A stretch of DNA of 64,000 bases from Blastocystis hominis (GCF_000151665.1 NW_013171838.1:385001-449000); one strand, 5' to 3'; numbered from the stretch's first letter, positions 32,558-45,260 are shown. Numbers and translations are program-made. Notes: generated from the sequence alone by a model not told the origin.

Positions 32558-35500
32558 ATGTCTGTTAAGTGCGATCATATTGACGGTGCCGTTGTTTGGG
32601 AAAGTGTAATGGCCAAACGCGGACATCTCACCCATCTGTGGTTTAAAAGGTAATTATTAGGTAAGTCATCTCCTGTAGATGGGTGGCATTAGACGAAGGG
32701 GGCAGAATCTACTCTTACAAACCCTCTTCGCAAGGAACTCAACGCAAACATCTGAAATTACTTTATAAAGTTGAACCAACCACGAAAATAAACTATTCGA
32801 TCGAGTGATTCACAGATTCTAAAGTGAACTTTAGAACATGTATCCTCGAGTTAAAAACGAACGATGACAGGGTGTTTCAATTAAAGGCCAAAGACCCATT
32901 ATTGCTCCAAAATTGGGCGCAGCGCATTCAACGTTTTTTGGCGAGTTCTAGGAGCAAGTCTGGAGAGTATGGATTCTTTGTGTTGTGGGTGCGTTATATG
33001 CAGGGTACGAAAGCGGATGGACCTATTTGTGGATACGGACAAGGTCAATGCGGAAGTAGCACCTCCAATCGTTCGTCGCAGATCGACACAGGAAGCTGTT
33101 CGTCCTACACCCGTTGGGAAGCGAGATATTGACATCTCAGCTACAAGTCTTCGGCAAAAGTGCGTTCCCGACGATAATTAGCTTTTATATAGAGTTATGA
33201 ACAAGCAGGGAAAGGACTATTCGAGTCAAAACGCGTCCTCCATCCAGAAGGACTACATTTCGACCAACAGTACGCGCGAAGCCATTTTGGAATCTCGGAA
33301 ACAAGCGCTGTCTGTGACGAATGCCGAGGATGCGGAGGCTCTTAAGTCGAGTTCCTATCGATTTATCCATAGAATCGGCTCTCACGCCTCCACCAGCAAA
33401 AGCTTCTCCTCCCCTTCCTTCTCCTTCCTTCACTCGCAAACTGCTGACGGATGCTCAGCCTCAAAACACTGCGATTTCTCGACGCAGCCTCGAGATACCC
33501 CCTAGTTTTCCTCGAAATATCCCCGTTGTGATGGCGACTCCCTCCCTCTTCAAAGCGTTTAATTTGCTGGAGATTTCAAAAAAGCATCGACGCGCATTGA
33601 GCAGTGAATCGCTGCTCCAATCCTCCTTCCACACGACGCAATACTTCAATCCAGAGTTCGACCCCACTTCGGAAGAAACAGAACCTGCTGGAATTCGATC
33701 GATTCTCCACGAACGACTTCTTGAAGCACTGGAGGCTTCCATATTCGAGGAAAAGGACATTGTGCTGATTCTTGATAAAGTGACTGGTTGTGTTTCTTTT
33801 GTGAGTCTAGCCGGGACTTCGAATGGTGAATCAGCTCGTGTTCAATAAGAGCGAATTGAAGAAGTGTGGCATCACAGTCATCCAATCCATCCACTCGAAT
33901 AAGCGTCACGCCTACCCGAAATGCCAGGCGGTGTATGTAATCGATCCATTGTATCGAGAGGTATACCGTTGTGCGTGTTCGTGTGAGAGTGTAGAATGGC
34001 GTCACCTCGCTCGATTTGTGCATCTTCGACCTCGTTTCACAGCCCAAGCACTTCGAAAGCGCATCGATTTTGCTGTTAGCTCGCTTGCCAAAAGCGATCG
34101 AAGAGAAGAAGATCTGGGTTATGGTTTGAAACAAACAGTAAGAACTAGCAAAACCGCGTTCTTCTTCGTTCGCTTCGACTCCCGCCGGCGGTAATCAGTG
34201 GCAACACCGAAGTCATCAGCGACGATTTGGTGCTACTCAATGTCTTTGTACCAACTTGCAAGTTGATATTGACCCAAGAACTCTCCTTCTCTCTTCTTCA
34301 CTCCCTCCCATTTCGACTATCCACAGTTGATCGATCGTGTGGCCACCAATCTCTGCTCGTTTCTGGTCAGCATCAACGAGTACCCATACTTCCGCTTTGA
34401 CTGCGATGACCCGCTCACCGCGCAGATCGCAGCCAAAGCGTTTTTGAATCTGGAAGAGCGAGTTCGCTACGACGCCGATTTCTGGTTTCGCGGCTGCATG
34501 GATATCCACAATCGATCGACGGTGCTGATTGTATCGCGCAAATCGGATATGATCACTCCCTTTTTGCACTCTGTTGCCTACGAAGCGATGATGCACGACT
34601 ACTTTCATGTGGGACATGATGGGAAGCTCTCCATGATCCCACACCAAGCGTTGTCTTTTCTATCGGGTGGTTTGCCTTCGTCGGTCGATGTGAATGAGTC
34701 CAGTTCTCTTTGGAATTCGATTCGAGACCTTCGCTATGAGCGTACTTTGATGGGTGATGAATGAAGGAAAGATGCGCGCGAGAAGGTGGATTCCCTCATT
34801 TCCAACTGCGAAAAATCGTTAGAAATTAACAATCAGAAGAGCTCCCCGATTCGTTCTCTCAACATCATCGTACACCCCTTTCCATCTTGAATTTTGATTT
34901 TCCAGAGTCGGAATCTCGAAACGGCTCTCACCTTCCGAGAATCGTGCGATCTCCACTTGAGTGCTCTCAACGTGTTAAGTCGCATCGATAACGTTTCCCT
35001 TTCTTCCCAATTGTCTAATGATCAGCTCTACCATCTCAAGCAGCTTTGCAGTCTCGAGCAAACGCTCTCTTCCTCCTGGCTTCCTTCGGGCGGACAGCTC
35101 ACCCTCGAGGAATTGCTTCCGATGGTGCAGCGAATGCTCATCGACACGACGCTCGGCGAGTTGGAAAAGCTTCGACTGCTTCTCATCACTCTCTTCTCCT
35201 ATCCCTTTCTTCTTGGAACGCAGCAATGGAGCGCGTTGGTACTGTCTGCGAAAATCCAGAGTGTGGACTTTGCTCGCGCGTTGACTACTGCTGAGTTTGC
35301 AAAGAGCCTTGTGTGTGATGTAGACATATTGCTGGCGAGATGCGATCGAGCGTGTACTCCATGTCGTACAGACAACGAACCGCCGACCGTTGCGATGCAA
35401 AGCACTCCTTAGAGGATATTGTTTACATTCGCAACGTGCCCTATGTGGCAAACATCATTCGAATGATATCAGAAGACTACTTGTCTCGAAAGCAATACCC

Positions 35501-35768
35501 TTTTATCCTCAAGCCTCCAATCGATTACGACATTAGGGATAAAAAGCCAGAAAACGAGATTCAGCCAGAAATCTTGGAGGATTTCACTCCGAAGAGACAC
35601 CGTCGTCTCATTTTGGTAGTTGTGGGAGGCATAACCTACACGGAGCTCCATCACTTGCGATCCTTATCCAAGGCATTGAAGCAGCAACTCATCGTTGTCA
35701 GCACTTCTCTTTTGAATCCTCATTCGTTTATTTCCTCCCTCTCGGAAATGAACTGGAGTGATTCCTGA
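32558..35768 (+). CDS. Sec1/Munc18-family protein with N-terminal PH domain (fusion or two abutting genes)
   Basis: SM proteins bind syntaxins and template SNARE assembly. The SM part (from about 33,690) reads ILHERLLEALEASIFEEKDI with VLILDKPGLRMVNQL, GITVIQSIHSNKRHAYPKCQ, then STVLIVSRKSDMITPFLHSV and a C-terminal LILVVVGGITYTELHHLRSL. Best family match is Sec1/Munc18; VPS33 is less likely. Upstream exons encode a PH domain (KRGHLTHLWFKRWVALDEGG ... LQNWAQRIQRFL). A 22-nt intron (GTTCCTATCG...TAG) joins them in frame to give 950 aa, with no octamer or spacer between. Alternatively PH ends at 33,505 and SM starts at ATG 33,531. Introns near 34,140 (25 nt) and 35,350 (20 nt) are less certain. 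Confidence 0.7.
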
Positions 35769-35844
35769 TTTTTTTGATACCGTCCCTCTATTCGACTCTC
35801 TCCCTTTTTGCGATCGTCTTTTACTACCCGAAATCACCTTCATA

Positions 35845-35852
35845 TGTTTGTT
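35845..35852 (+). terminator. TGTTTGTT 3'-end motif (Sec1/Munc18 gene)
   Basis: About 76 nt past the TGA of the SM gene and only 11 nt before the ATG of the WDR6-like gene. The space between the two transcription units is therefore nearly nil. Confidence 0.6.
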
Positions 35853-35863
35853 GTACAAACATT

Positions 35864-38800
35864 ATGAATATCCTAAATGATGCTTATTTAGGCGCTGTTA
35901 CGGCCATTTCATTCTCTTTAGATTCGAAATACGTTGTCTATGGTGGTTTGTGGCCGAGTCAGCTCAGCTTTAGGTTCTGGAACATTTATTCATATCTGCG
36001 AAAACAAATCCTTCCAGAAGGTGAGTACTATTCGAGCGCTGCATAATTCCTTGATTCACGGAATTCGCTTTTGTTTGAATTTGATGGTGTGGTAATGTCT
36101 AGATAAATCCAAACTGTGCGTTTTTGGAAACAAAGAGTTCGTATTGTTCGATTGGGACGCCCTCGAGTCCAATGAATTCGCCCCCTGCGAACCTGAATAC
36201 AAAATGACCGGTTTTATCGATTGGATTTGGGACATTGCATTTATGGACAGTCCTGCCGATCGTCTCCCCTCTCTCCTGATAGGCACAGCCCACAACACCG
36301 TCATCCAGTGGAATCCAAACACGAACACAGCCGATCACTTCTATTACGGTCACGACCGCTGCATCCTGTACAGCATGTCCATTCTCCCTCTGCACGGCGA
36401 CTTCCTCATCGCTTCCGGTACCGTCTTCACCGAAGTCCACGTCTGGCGTCTCTCCGCACCGGAGCACACCCTCGTCTGTCGCCAGCACGCGGGAGTGATC
36501 TTCAAACTGCGCTGGAGCGAGGACGGTCGCTACCTTCTCTCCGTCTCGGACGATCGCTCTCTGATCGTCTGGCGGCACTCTTCCTCCACGCAGCCATGGA
36601 ATTCCATCGAACCCACCTCCATCGACGCCCTCCTCCAAGGCTCCTATTCCCCGTTTCTCCGCCTCTACGGCCATCGCGCGCGTCTCTGGGACTGCCTCTT
36701 CGTTTCCACGTTTCTCCTTTCCACGTCGGAAGACTGCTCGGTTCGGCTGTGGAATGAAAAAGGCGTCTGCGTGGCGGTTTTGGAGGGACACAAAGGGAAA
36801 CATGTGTGGTGCGCGGCGTTTGATTCGAGGAGCGGAATCGCGGTTACCGGCGGGAACGACGGTGCGGTGAAGATCTGGGACATTCCCACGATCACGAGCA
36901 CTGCCGAGTCGTCCGTGCGGAGTTTCGTGATTCCGTCGATGGCGAAGGAAGACGCGGAATTCGATCGAAAAGCGGTGCGAACCAGCAAATCCGAGTGCAT
37001 TCGCGCTCTCTGCATCTCCGAGGATGGCGAGCAGATTTTGATAGCGAGCAATTGGGGCTATATTTGGAGTCTTGACCCGAATTCGGGACTTTTTTCGACC
37101 CTTTTTTCCCCGGCAGAACATGGGTTTGTTTCCACGTTGGCGCTGAGCCAAGACGGGAAAATGGCCGCGTCGGGCGATTATAGCGGGGAACTGCGGATCG
37201 TGTCGGTGGACCAGCGCTTTCCCGCGATTACAGAGAAGATCGGGACGATCCGAATCGGACGCATTTCGTTCCACGAATTCGACGAAACGCATTGGCTGCT
37301 GTGTGTCGTTGCGGCGAACGGCCATATCACGCTTCTTTTGTTAGAGAAAACGCAGGGGGTGCTGTCTCGTTGGGCGGAATGCGACTTCGAAACGAAAGGA
37401 GCGATCACGTCGACTCTGTGGATTCCGGAGCATCGCGTTCTCTGTGCTGGCGACAGTGTTGGAGGCGTGCAGCTCATGAAAATGGTGGGATCCCACGAGG
37501 CGCGCTATCTTCGAAAATGTCACGCTTGTGCGCCTGTGTGCGCTCTCGTTCTCCACGAAAACAACACGTTGTGGACAGGCGGCCATGACGGCAAGCTCGT
37601 TCCTTTACTCATCGATTGGGATTCGTTTTCGATCACACGCGACACAGCCATTCCCATTCCTCATATCAAACAAATCTTCTCCATCTGGTGGTCCCAGAAC
37701 CACGAGCTCTGCGTCAGCGGCTTCCACGAGTCCGAGTATCTCGTCTGGGACGTTTCCAACGCCTGCGAGGTCCTCTCCGTCCCCGCGGGAGGCTGGAAGC
37801 GCCCCTTCGCCTCGCACTCGGCCGCCTCGCACCCTTCCCACGGCTTCCTCTTCGCCTTCGCGGCGGCGAACGGGTTTTCGCGCGTCTCCGTGTTCCAGCG
37901 CAGCCAGCCGCATAGTGCCCGGCTGATCCCCGCGGTGAGCGCTCCCTCGCACGGCCGCGAAGTGAACGTGGTGCACTGGATCGGCCCACTGGAGGGCGGC
38001 GGGCTGCTGGCGAGCGGCGGAGAGGACCGGAAGGTGCAGATCTTGCGGGTGGAGAGAGGACGGTTCGGTCTGGAATGCCGCGTGGTGCATGCGTTCGAAA
38101 CGCACTCGAGCTCGGTGCGAGGGCTGTGGAGCTTCGCGTAGGCGCGAGGAGGAAGGAGTGCGAGACGTAGAAAGCCGGGGGGAAATGGATATGTGCTGCT
38201 GAGCTGCGGGGGACGAAACACGCTGTGCGTGTGGGATGTGTCGAAGACCGGGTAGGCGAAGCTGGGAATTGCCGAGTGTAGCGAGGAATGCCGACTGCTG
38301 AGCATGCTGCCGGTGCGCGACGCGCAGAACCGAATCGAGGGCGGAGACCAGCGGTACATGGCCATTCAAGGCGTGCAGCGGAGCGACGGATCGGTTCTGG
38401 TGCTGCTGGGAGACAGCAAGGGGCAGCTCCATCTGTTCTCGCTCGCTCTGGACCGCTCGCTGCCGGTCTGCGTGTTCTCCGCCGAGGTCCACGCCACGCC
38501 CATTCTCTGCGTGGATCTCTGCGAGGCCGATGGACAGCTCTTCGGGTTTGCAGGCACCGCTGCGGGGGATCTGCTGGTGTTCCGCGTGGATTCGTTGCGG
38601 AATTCGGCGAATTCGGCGAATTCGGGCGAAGCTATAAGCGTGATCAAGACGGTGCATTCGATGGGGATTAACGATCTGTCCGTGTCTTGGAGGGACTCAC
38701 AAGTGATCTGCGTGTCCGTGGGAGACGATCAAAGCCTTCGTCTGTGCAAGTTTGCAGTGGAAGGAAAGGATCTCGTGTTGCTGGACAAGGTTTCGTATAT

Positions 38801-39038
38801 GGGCGTTTCGGGAACGTCGATTCGAAGCTGCTGCTGGAAGGCCTCGGGAGTGTATTTTGTGGGGTGGGAGCAGAATGTGGAGAAGCGAGTGTGGGTGAAT
38901 GAAGGATTGGTGAAATCGGGATGGGTAGAAGTGCAGGTTCCCGAGACGAGCTGCATGGATCTGTTGGAGGGAACAGTGTCTGGACTTGGAGCGGTATGCG
39001 GTGCCATGGGTGTTGAAGTATTTGAGTATTCGATTTAG
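35864..39038 (+). CDS. WDR6: WDR6/Rtt10-like WD40 protein
   Basis: WD40 protein likely acting as cofactor of the tRNA 2'-O-methyltransferase FTSJ1/Trm7 at position 34. Introns of 82, 33 and 30 nt give 1009 aa. More than a dozen WD-type blades are visible, such as LRWSEDGRYLLSVSDDRSLI, LRLYGHRARLWDCLFVSTFL, then LSTSEDCSVRLWNEKGVCVA, SHGREVNVVHWIGP and THSSSVRGLWS. The pair GHxARxWD and GREVNxVxW is typical of WDR6. The 82-nt first intron (36021-36102) is far longer than others here but has normal GT-AG ends. It starts 11 nt after the previous gene's 3'-end octamer. TRM112, another tRNA-methylation factor, is also in this window. The WDR6 assignment is good; the methylation role is known for the family, not shown here. 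Confidence 0.75.
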
Positions 39039-39115
39039 AAAGAGAGAGAAAGAGAAACAGTTTTACTATTATTCTTATTCTTATTCTTCTAATTATTTGT
39101 TGAAAACTTTGAGTT

Positions 39116-39123
39116 TGTTTGTT
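39116..39123 (+). terminator. TGTTTGTT 3'-end motif (WDR6-like gene)
   Basis: About 77 nt past the TAG of the WDR6-like gene and 13 nt before the first ATG of the acetyltransferase gene. Confidence 0.6.
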
Positions 39124-39136
39124 TTCAGAAAGAGGA

Positions 39137-39790
39137 ATGAAGAATCGCGGGGATTCTATTATTGCAAATAATACTCATAATCAAAAGAGAATTGTACAGA
39201 GAATGCCTGCTATGTTTGACACAAAGCGCATATACGAGTTGCCGGTGCTGAAGCACAATATCGCAGCGGTGCAACTGATTTTCCAGACTGTGTTCCAGGA
39301 ATCGCTCTCTGATTCGTTTTTGCAGAAAGCGATCGATCACAACAAATCACTGACGAAGCTGAGTATGTGAATTCTTGAGGGAGTCGTGAATTAGTTATTC
39401 TGGATAACATTCCGGTGGGTTTTGTGTATTCTCACATTAACCATGATGCTGCATCCCGATCAAAGAATAGCAATACTTTGGTAATAGACTGCATTTGTAT
39501 TTTAAAGAATTATCAACGTCATGGAATCGGTAGAATGATGGAGAGATTACCCATGTTGTAGGGTCTCATATCGTAAATTCGCTAATCGAGAGAGCTCAAA
39601 GTGGACTTCATGTGAGTAATGTCGAAGTGGTTGCACAAGTTTGGATTGGATGTTGAGAGTGAAGGTGTAGAAAGACAATGGATCAATGGAGTTCTTTTCA
39701 AAGTGTGGGTTTTGTGAGATGAAGGAGAATGCTGAGCAGGTATTGGATACGAAAACATTTGGTACTATTACTTTGGATGAGAGTGATTGA
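39137..39790 (+). CDS. N-acetyltransferase, NAA50-like (GNAT fold)
   Basis: Probable N-terminal acetyltransferase. The first exon has KRIYELPVLKHNIAAVQLIF, then QTVFQESLSDSF. A 32-nt intron leads to ILDNIPVGFVYSHINHDAAS, and the acetyl-CoA loop is QRHGIGRMM (consensus Q/RxxGxG/A). The last exon has MEFFSKCGFCEMKENA, which aligns with the A-x-x-FY-x-x-x-GF motif of NAA50. Between these, the LHV-containing segment (about 39,595-39,670) must be split by one or two introns that I could not place with certainty. The start may be ATG 39137 or the later ATG at 39201. The region after 39,540 has AT-rich, repeat-like sequence. Confidence 0.65.
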
Positions 39791-40449
39791 TAGAAGGTGT
39801 TCTGATGGGTAAAAAGGTGCAATAATTATGGCTTGTTTGTTTGAATAACGTATTTTAGGATGTACGTGTGGCTTGAAGAAGAAAGGGAGAGGGGAAGGAA
39901 GGGACAATCAAAGGATTTGGGAATTGGGGAGTTGAAAGGGGTGTTTGAAACGGGGAGAATAACAAACGAAAGCACAGAGACTCCTTAATTTGAGTGTGAT
40001 ATGCATATATGAAACATATGCCAAGGACATGAATAATAAGGATGGAAGGGAACACTTGACATAGTCCTTTGAAGTATATTAGAGTGGTGAAATACAGCTA
40101 TCGATAGGCTTGCTGTGAGGGAATAGGGAGTAGATCACCCAATTTGCTAGGAAATCGAGAAATGGTATTTGTACGAGTTCCTCGAACATACTTTAAAGGG
40201 AGGAAGAAGTACATGAAAGGAAGAAGAAGTCTGAATAGAGTTCATGAAAAAATATGGTAATGCTATGAGCTGCAGCTACTTAGGTATTGTGGACAACACT
40301 GCCTCATCTTCTATCACCTTTACATTAAGCAAAGCAATAACAGAGCGCAAAAAAAACGCAAAAGCTGTAGAAGTTCGAACAGAATGAGAACTTTCAAGGG
40401 TTTTTCGGGCAAGATTCAATTTAAACCTGGTTACCTTAGTTGTTGACAA
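39791..40449. other. Intergenic, nothing recognised
   Basis: AT-rich spacer before the large repeat gene. Short open frames exist on both strands but none shows protein-like composition or family resemblance. Confidence 0.5.
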
Positions 40450-43400
40450 ATGCCATACACTCCAAACAAACAAAGCACTCCAAGTGAAGTGGAACTGTTA
40501 AATATCGTCATAAACCCATCAATCAAGAAGGAAAGAAGTAGCTGTTGGGAACATAACTTTTCAAGTCAGTTTCCTATTGTCTCCATGACCGAAAAGAATG
40601 GGATGTACATTTTGCATGTTGGTTCTCCACATGAGGGATATTCCATCGAAACCCATTTAATGAATAATAAGATGCATGGAAAATCCTATTTATACTCGAA
40701 TGAAGACCTGTTGTTGGCAGAACTGAATTTCGAAGATGGTGAAGCGCAGGGTCCCTGTACACTCTATGACACTGCTAGTTATGTATTTTTTGAAGGATTC
40801 TTTAAAAACGGATATCGGACAGGGAAAGGAAAGGAATATGACCGGGAAGGGAATGTGATTTTTGAAGGGTACTTTGGTTTAGGCAAACGATTATATATTA
40901 TTCCATTGCAAGAGATGAGCGGATTTTGGAAAGAATATGACGAGAATGGTAAATTGTTGAATATAAGCAAAAGAAATGAAGAAAATGGTGAAAAGGAAGG
41001 AATTTGCTATTATTATGATGATAATGGAAACATAAGTCATATTGTCGAAGTTAAGGAAGGGGAAGAGAATGAATACAACGGTTATTGTAAAGTGTATGAC
41101 GAACCTCATAAAGTGTGGTTTGAAGGATTTGTAAAGAATGGAAGAAAACTAAATTTGATTCGATTGAACAAGATGAGTGGATATTGGAAAGAATATGACG
41201 AGAATGGTAAATTGTTGAACATAAGCAAAAGAAATGAAGAAAGCGGTGACAAAGAAGGAATTTGCTATTATTATGATGATAATGGAAACATAAGTCATAT
41301 TGTCGAAGTCAAGAAAGGTATAGAAAATGAATACAACGGTTATTGCAAACTATATGACGAACCTCATAAAGTGTGGTTTGAAGGATTTGTGAAGAACGGT
41401 AAAAGAAGAATGAATTTGATTCGATTGAATGAAATGTCTGGATATTGGAAAGAATATGACGAGAATGGTAAATTGTTGAACATAAGCAAAAGAAATGAAG
41501 AAAGCGGTGACAAAGAAGGAATTTGCTATTATTATGACGATAATGGTCAAATTAGTCATATTGTCGAAGTCAAGAAAGGTATAGAAAATGAATACAACGG
41601 TTATTGTAAACTATATGACGAACCTCATAAAGTGTGGTTTGAAGGATTTGTGAAGAACGGTAAAAGAAGAATGAATTTGATTCAATTGAACGAGATGTCT
41701 GGATATTGGAAAGAATATGACGAGAATGGTAAATTGTTGAACATAAGCAAAAGAAATGAAGAAAGCGGTGACAAAGAAGGAGTTTACTATTATTATGATG
41801 ATAATGGAAACATAAGTCATATTGTCGAAGTCAAGAAAGGTATAGAAAATGAATACAACGGTTATTGCAAACTATATGACGAACCTCATAAAGTGTGGTT
41901 TGAAGGATTTGTGAAGAACGGTAAAAGAAGAATGAATTTGATTCGATTGAATGAAATGTCTGGATATTGGAAAGAATATGACGAGAATGGTAAATTGTTG
42001 AACATAAGCAAAAGAAATGAAGAAAGCGGTGACAAAGAAGGAATTTGCTATTATTATGACGATAATGGTCAAATTAGTCATATTGTCGAAGTCAAGAAAG
42101 GTATAGAAAATGAATACAACGGTTATTGTAAACTATATGACGAACCTCATAAAGTGTGGTTTGAAGGATTTGTAAAAAACGGTTTTCGTCATGGAGAAGG
42201 CAAAGAATACAGTAGCTCACAAAATAATGTTGTAAATGTGTTTTGCGAGGACGGAAAGAAATTGAGGATAGAAATTGATAAAAGAAAAAAGGGATATCGA
42301 AAGGAATATGATGAACAAAATCACTTGGTGAATGTATGTAAAAGAGATGAAAATGGAAGATTCTACGGAATTTGCTATCGCTACGATTCTAACAGCAAAA
42401 TCAGTCGAATCAGTGAGTGGAAAGATGGCAAAGAAATCACACTGCTAAAAACATTCAATGGGAATTACATGACGGAATATGTGAACGGAGTCAAGAACTA
42501 TGAAGGAGAATATGTCAGTAATTCTGAGTTTGTTTTTATCCGAAATGGCCAGGGAAAAGAATTCGATGCGAATGGAAGAAGTGTAATCTATCAGGGATCT
42601 TGGTTTAGAGGAAAACGTCATGGAAAGGGTGCGTCTTATCAAAATCGAAAAATGGATTATAATGGAGAGTGGATTTGTGGCAAAAAGAAAAAAGAGTATT
42701 ATGCCATGGTTTGGGGGCGAATCATTGTCTGCATTGTAGTGATTGTGGCTGTAATTGTTGTTACTTTCTTTGTCAAGGTGTGGATAGGTATTTCCCTCAG
42801 TGTGTTGTTGCTAATAGGGTTATTGTTATGTTTGAAATGGTATTTTGGCAAAATTCGGTGTGGACTCGATTATCAAATGGCAAAAGTATTGCCTGGGCCA
42901 AATCTAAAATTCGAAAACGAGTGCTTTCAATTGACTCGAGAGTTTTGGGTGCCAATGAATGTGGAATCAATCGAAATCGGCAATAAATGCTTTTCAAGAG
43001 TGAAAACATTCCAAATCGATGGATTGAATCGATTGAAAACGATCAAAATCGGAAGCAATTCATTTACTCAGGCGAAAAGTAAAGAGAAATGGGATTCTAA
43101 TAAGGCAAGCAACAAATCGAAATCATTCCACATATTGAATTGTGAATCATTGGAATCAATTCAAATTGGTGAATATAGTTTCAGCGATTTTGGAGGCGAC
43201 TTTGAATTGAAGAATCTACCACAATTACAATCCATTCGAATAGGAACAATTGGAAATGATTCTTGTAATTTCTATTACAGTTCATTTGTGATTCGAGGTA
43301 TTGATATGATATTGAATATTTGAATGATGCATAGATCTTCCAAGTCTACAATCCATTACATTAGGTAACGAAACATTTGGAAACAGCAAAGAATACTGTC

Positions 43401-45260
43401 TGCATAATCTCGATTCATTAGAGACGGTTGAAGTCGGCAATGATTATTTTGGATCAGTGAAAACATTCCAAATCGATGGATTGAATCGATTGAAAACTAT
43501 CAAAATCGGCAAGAACTCATTTACTCAAGTGAAACAAGCTGATTGGAATGAAAACTCATTTGTTGCGAGAGACAAGGCAAATAACGAATCGAAATCATTC
43601 CACATATTGAATTGTGAATCATTGGAATCCATTCAAATTGGTGAATATAGTTTCAGTGATTTTGGAGGCGACTTTGAATTGAATAATCTACCACAATTAC
43701 AATCCATTCAAATCGGGACAATTGGAGTTATGTCTTGTAATTTCAGTTATAGTTCATTTGTGATTCGAGGTATTGATATGATATTGAATATTTGAATGAT
43801 GCATAGATCTTCCAAGTCTACAATCCATTACATTAGGTCATTATGCATTCCGTGATTCCTTATCAACAGCAATCGAAAGTATTGAATGAATTCGAATGAA
43901 ATGATTGATGTAGATCTTCCATCATTACAATCCATTCAACTCGGTTATGGTGCACTTTTTGGGAAAAGTGATGATTCAAGTTCATTGACACTTCGAAGTA
44001 ATGATGAATTGATTGGTTATGATTTGTTTTGTAGATCTTCCAAATCTAACATCAATAACTTCTGTAGAATACAGTTTCTATTCAGCTCGTGTAGTGACAT
44101 TGACAAGTATTTCTGAATATTGAATATTGATAGTATTTAGATATTCCAAATCTTCGAAATGTCAAGCTACCTGATTCATTCCAACAAGTTTATCATCCCA
44201 TCATCAACAGTAACTATTCATATTTTAAGTTGATTTTAGATGTTTCTGAACTACTATTTCCTAAAGTCTATAACTACGATTTCATTCAATCAATGAATTC
44301 ATCCATTACATCGATAGTTCTTCCCGAATGGACGTGTAATGATATTGATTATACCATATTTGATTTCTCGCGGTTTACTGTTGTGGAATCAATAGAAATC
44401 GGGAATGATTGTTTTGGATCAGTACAAACATTCAAAATCGATGGATTGAATCGATTGAAAACGATCAAAATCGGAAACAATTCATTTACTCAGGAAAAGT
44501 ATAGTTGGGGAAAAAATGAATCGAAATCATTCCATATATTGAATTGTGAATCATTGGAATCCATTCAAATTGGTGAATGGAGTTTCAGTGATTTTGGAGG
44601 CGACTTTGAATTGAAGAATTGTCCACAATTACAATCCATTCAAATTGGTACAATTGGAAGTAGGTCAGACAATTTCTTGTATAGTTCATTTGTGATTCGA
44701 GGTATTGATATGATATTGAATATATGAATAATGCATAGATCTTCCAAATCTACAATCCATTACATTAGGTAATCGTGCATTCCAAGAATCCTTCTCAACA
44801 ATAATTGAAAGTATTGAACGAACTTGAATGAAATGATTGATGTAGATCTTCCATCATTACAATCCATTCAACTCGGTGAATGGGCACTTCAAGGAAGTGG
44901 GGGTAATTCTTGTTCATTGGTAATGCGAAGTAATGATGAATTGATTGGTTATGATTTGCTTTGTAGATCTTCCAAATCTAACATCAATATCTTCTGTAAA
45001 ATATAGTTTCTTTTATCCTCGTGTAGTGACCTTGGCAAGTATTTCTGAATATTGAATATTGATAGTATTTAGATATTCCAAATCTTCAAATTGTCAAGCT
45101 ACCTGGTGATAGGTGGAGTCGTTCATTCCTACATGTTCGATCGAAATCAATTTCGAGTATAGTTTGATTGATTTGATTTGATTCATAGATGTTTCTTCCA
45201 TTCTCGCTAATTATGTCCACTAAATCAAGCATTCAATCTATAATTTTGATTTGATTTGAA
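40450..45260 (+). CDS. Large repeat protein: MORN-like repeats, two membrane helices, BspA-like leucine-rich repeats
   Basis: Exon 1 (from ATG 40450) encodes about 950 aa. It opens with a soluble N-terminus and MORN-type segments (GFFKNGYRTGKGKEYDREGN). Next are five near-identical repeats of 86-87 aa starting MSG-F/Y-WKEYDENG at 40915, 41173, 41434, 41695 and 41956. Two hydrophobic helices follow (IIVCIVVIVAVIVVTFFVKV; ISLSVLLLIGLLLCLKWYFG). After them come BspA-like LRRs (TFQIDGLNRLKTIKIG, CESLESIQIGEYSFSDF). Downstream the LRR continues over many short exons: introns at 43298-43334, 43770-43806 and 44702-44738 are near copies of each other and interrupt the same codon (VIR-D-LPxLQSI). The 3' end fades near 45,260 with no clear stop or octamer. 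No signal peptide is visible. Surface or adhesion roles are known for BspA proteins of gut microbes; the role here is unknown. Confidence 0.7.
40915..42180 (+). repeat. Five tandem 258-261 bp MORN-like coding repeats
   Basis: Repeat starts are 40915, 41173, 41434, 41695 and 41956. Units 3 and 5 share the variant NGQISH and units 2 and 4 share NGNISH. Units 4-5 therefore look like a recent duplication of units 2-3 as a 522-bp block. Identity between units is very high at the DNA level. Confidence 0.9.
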
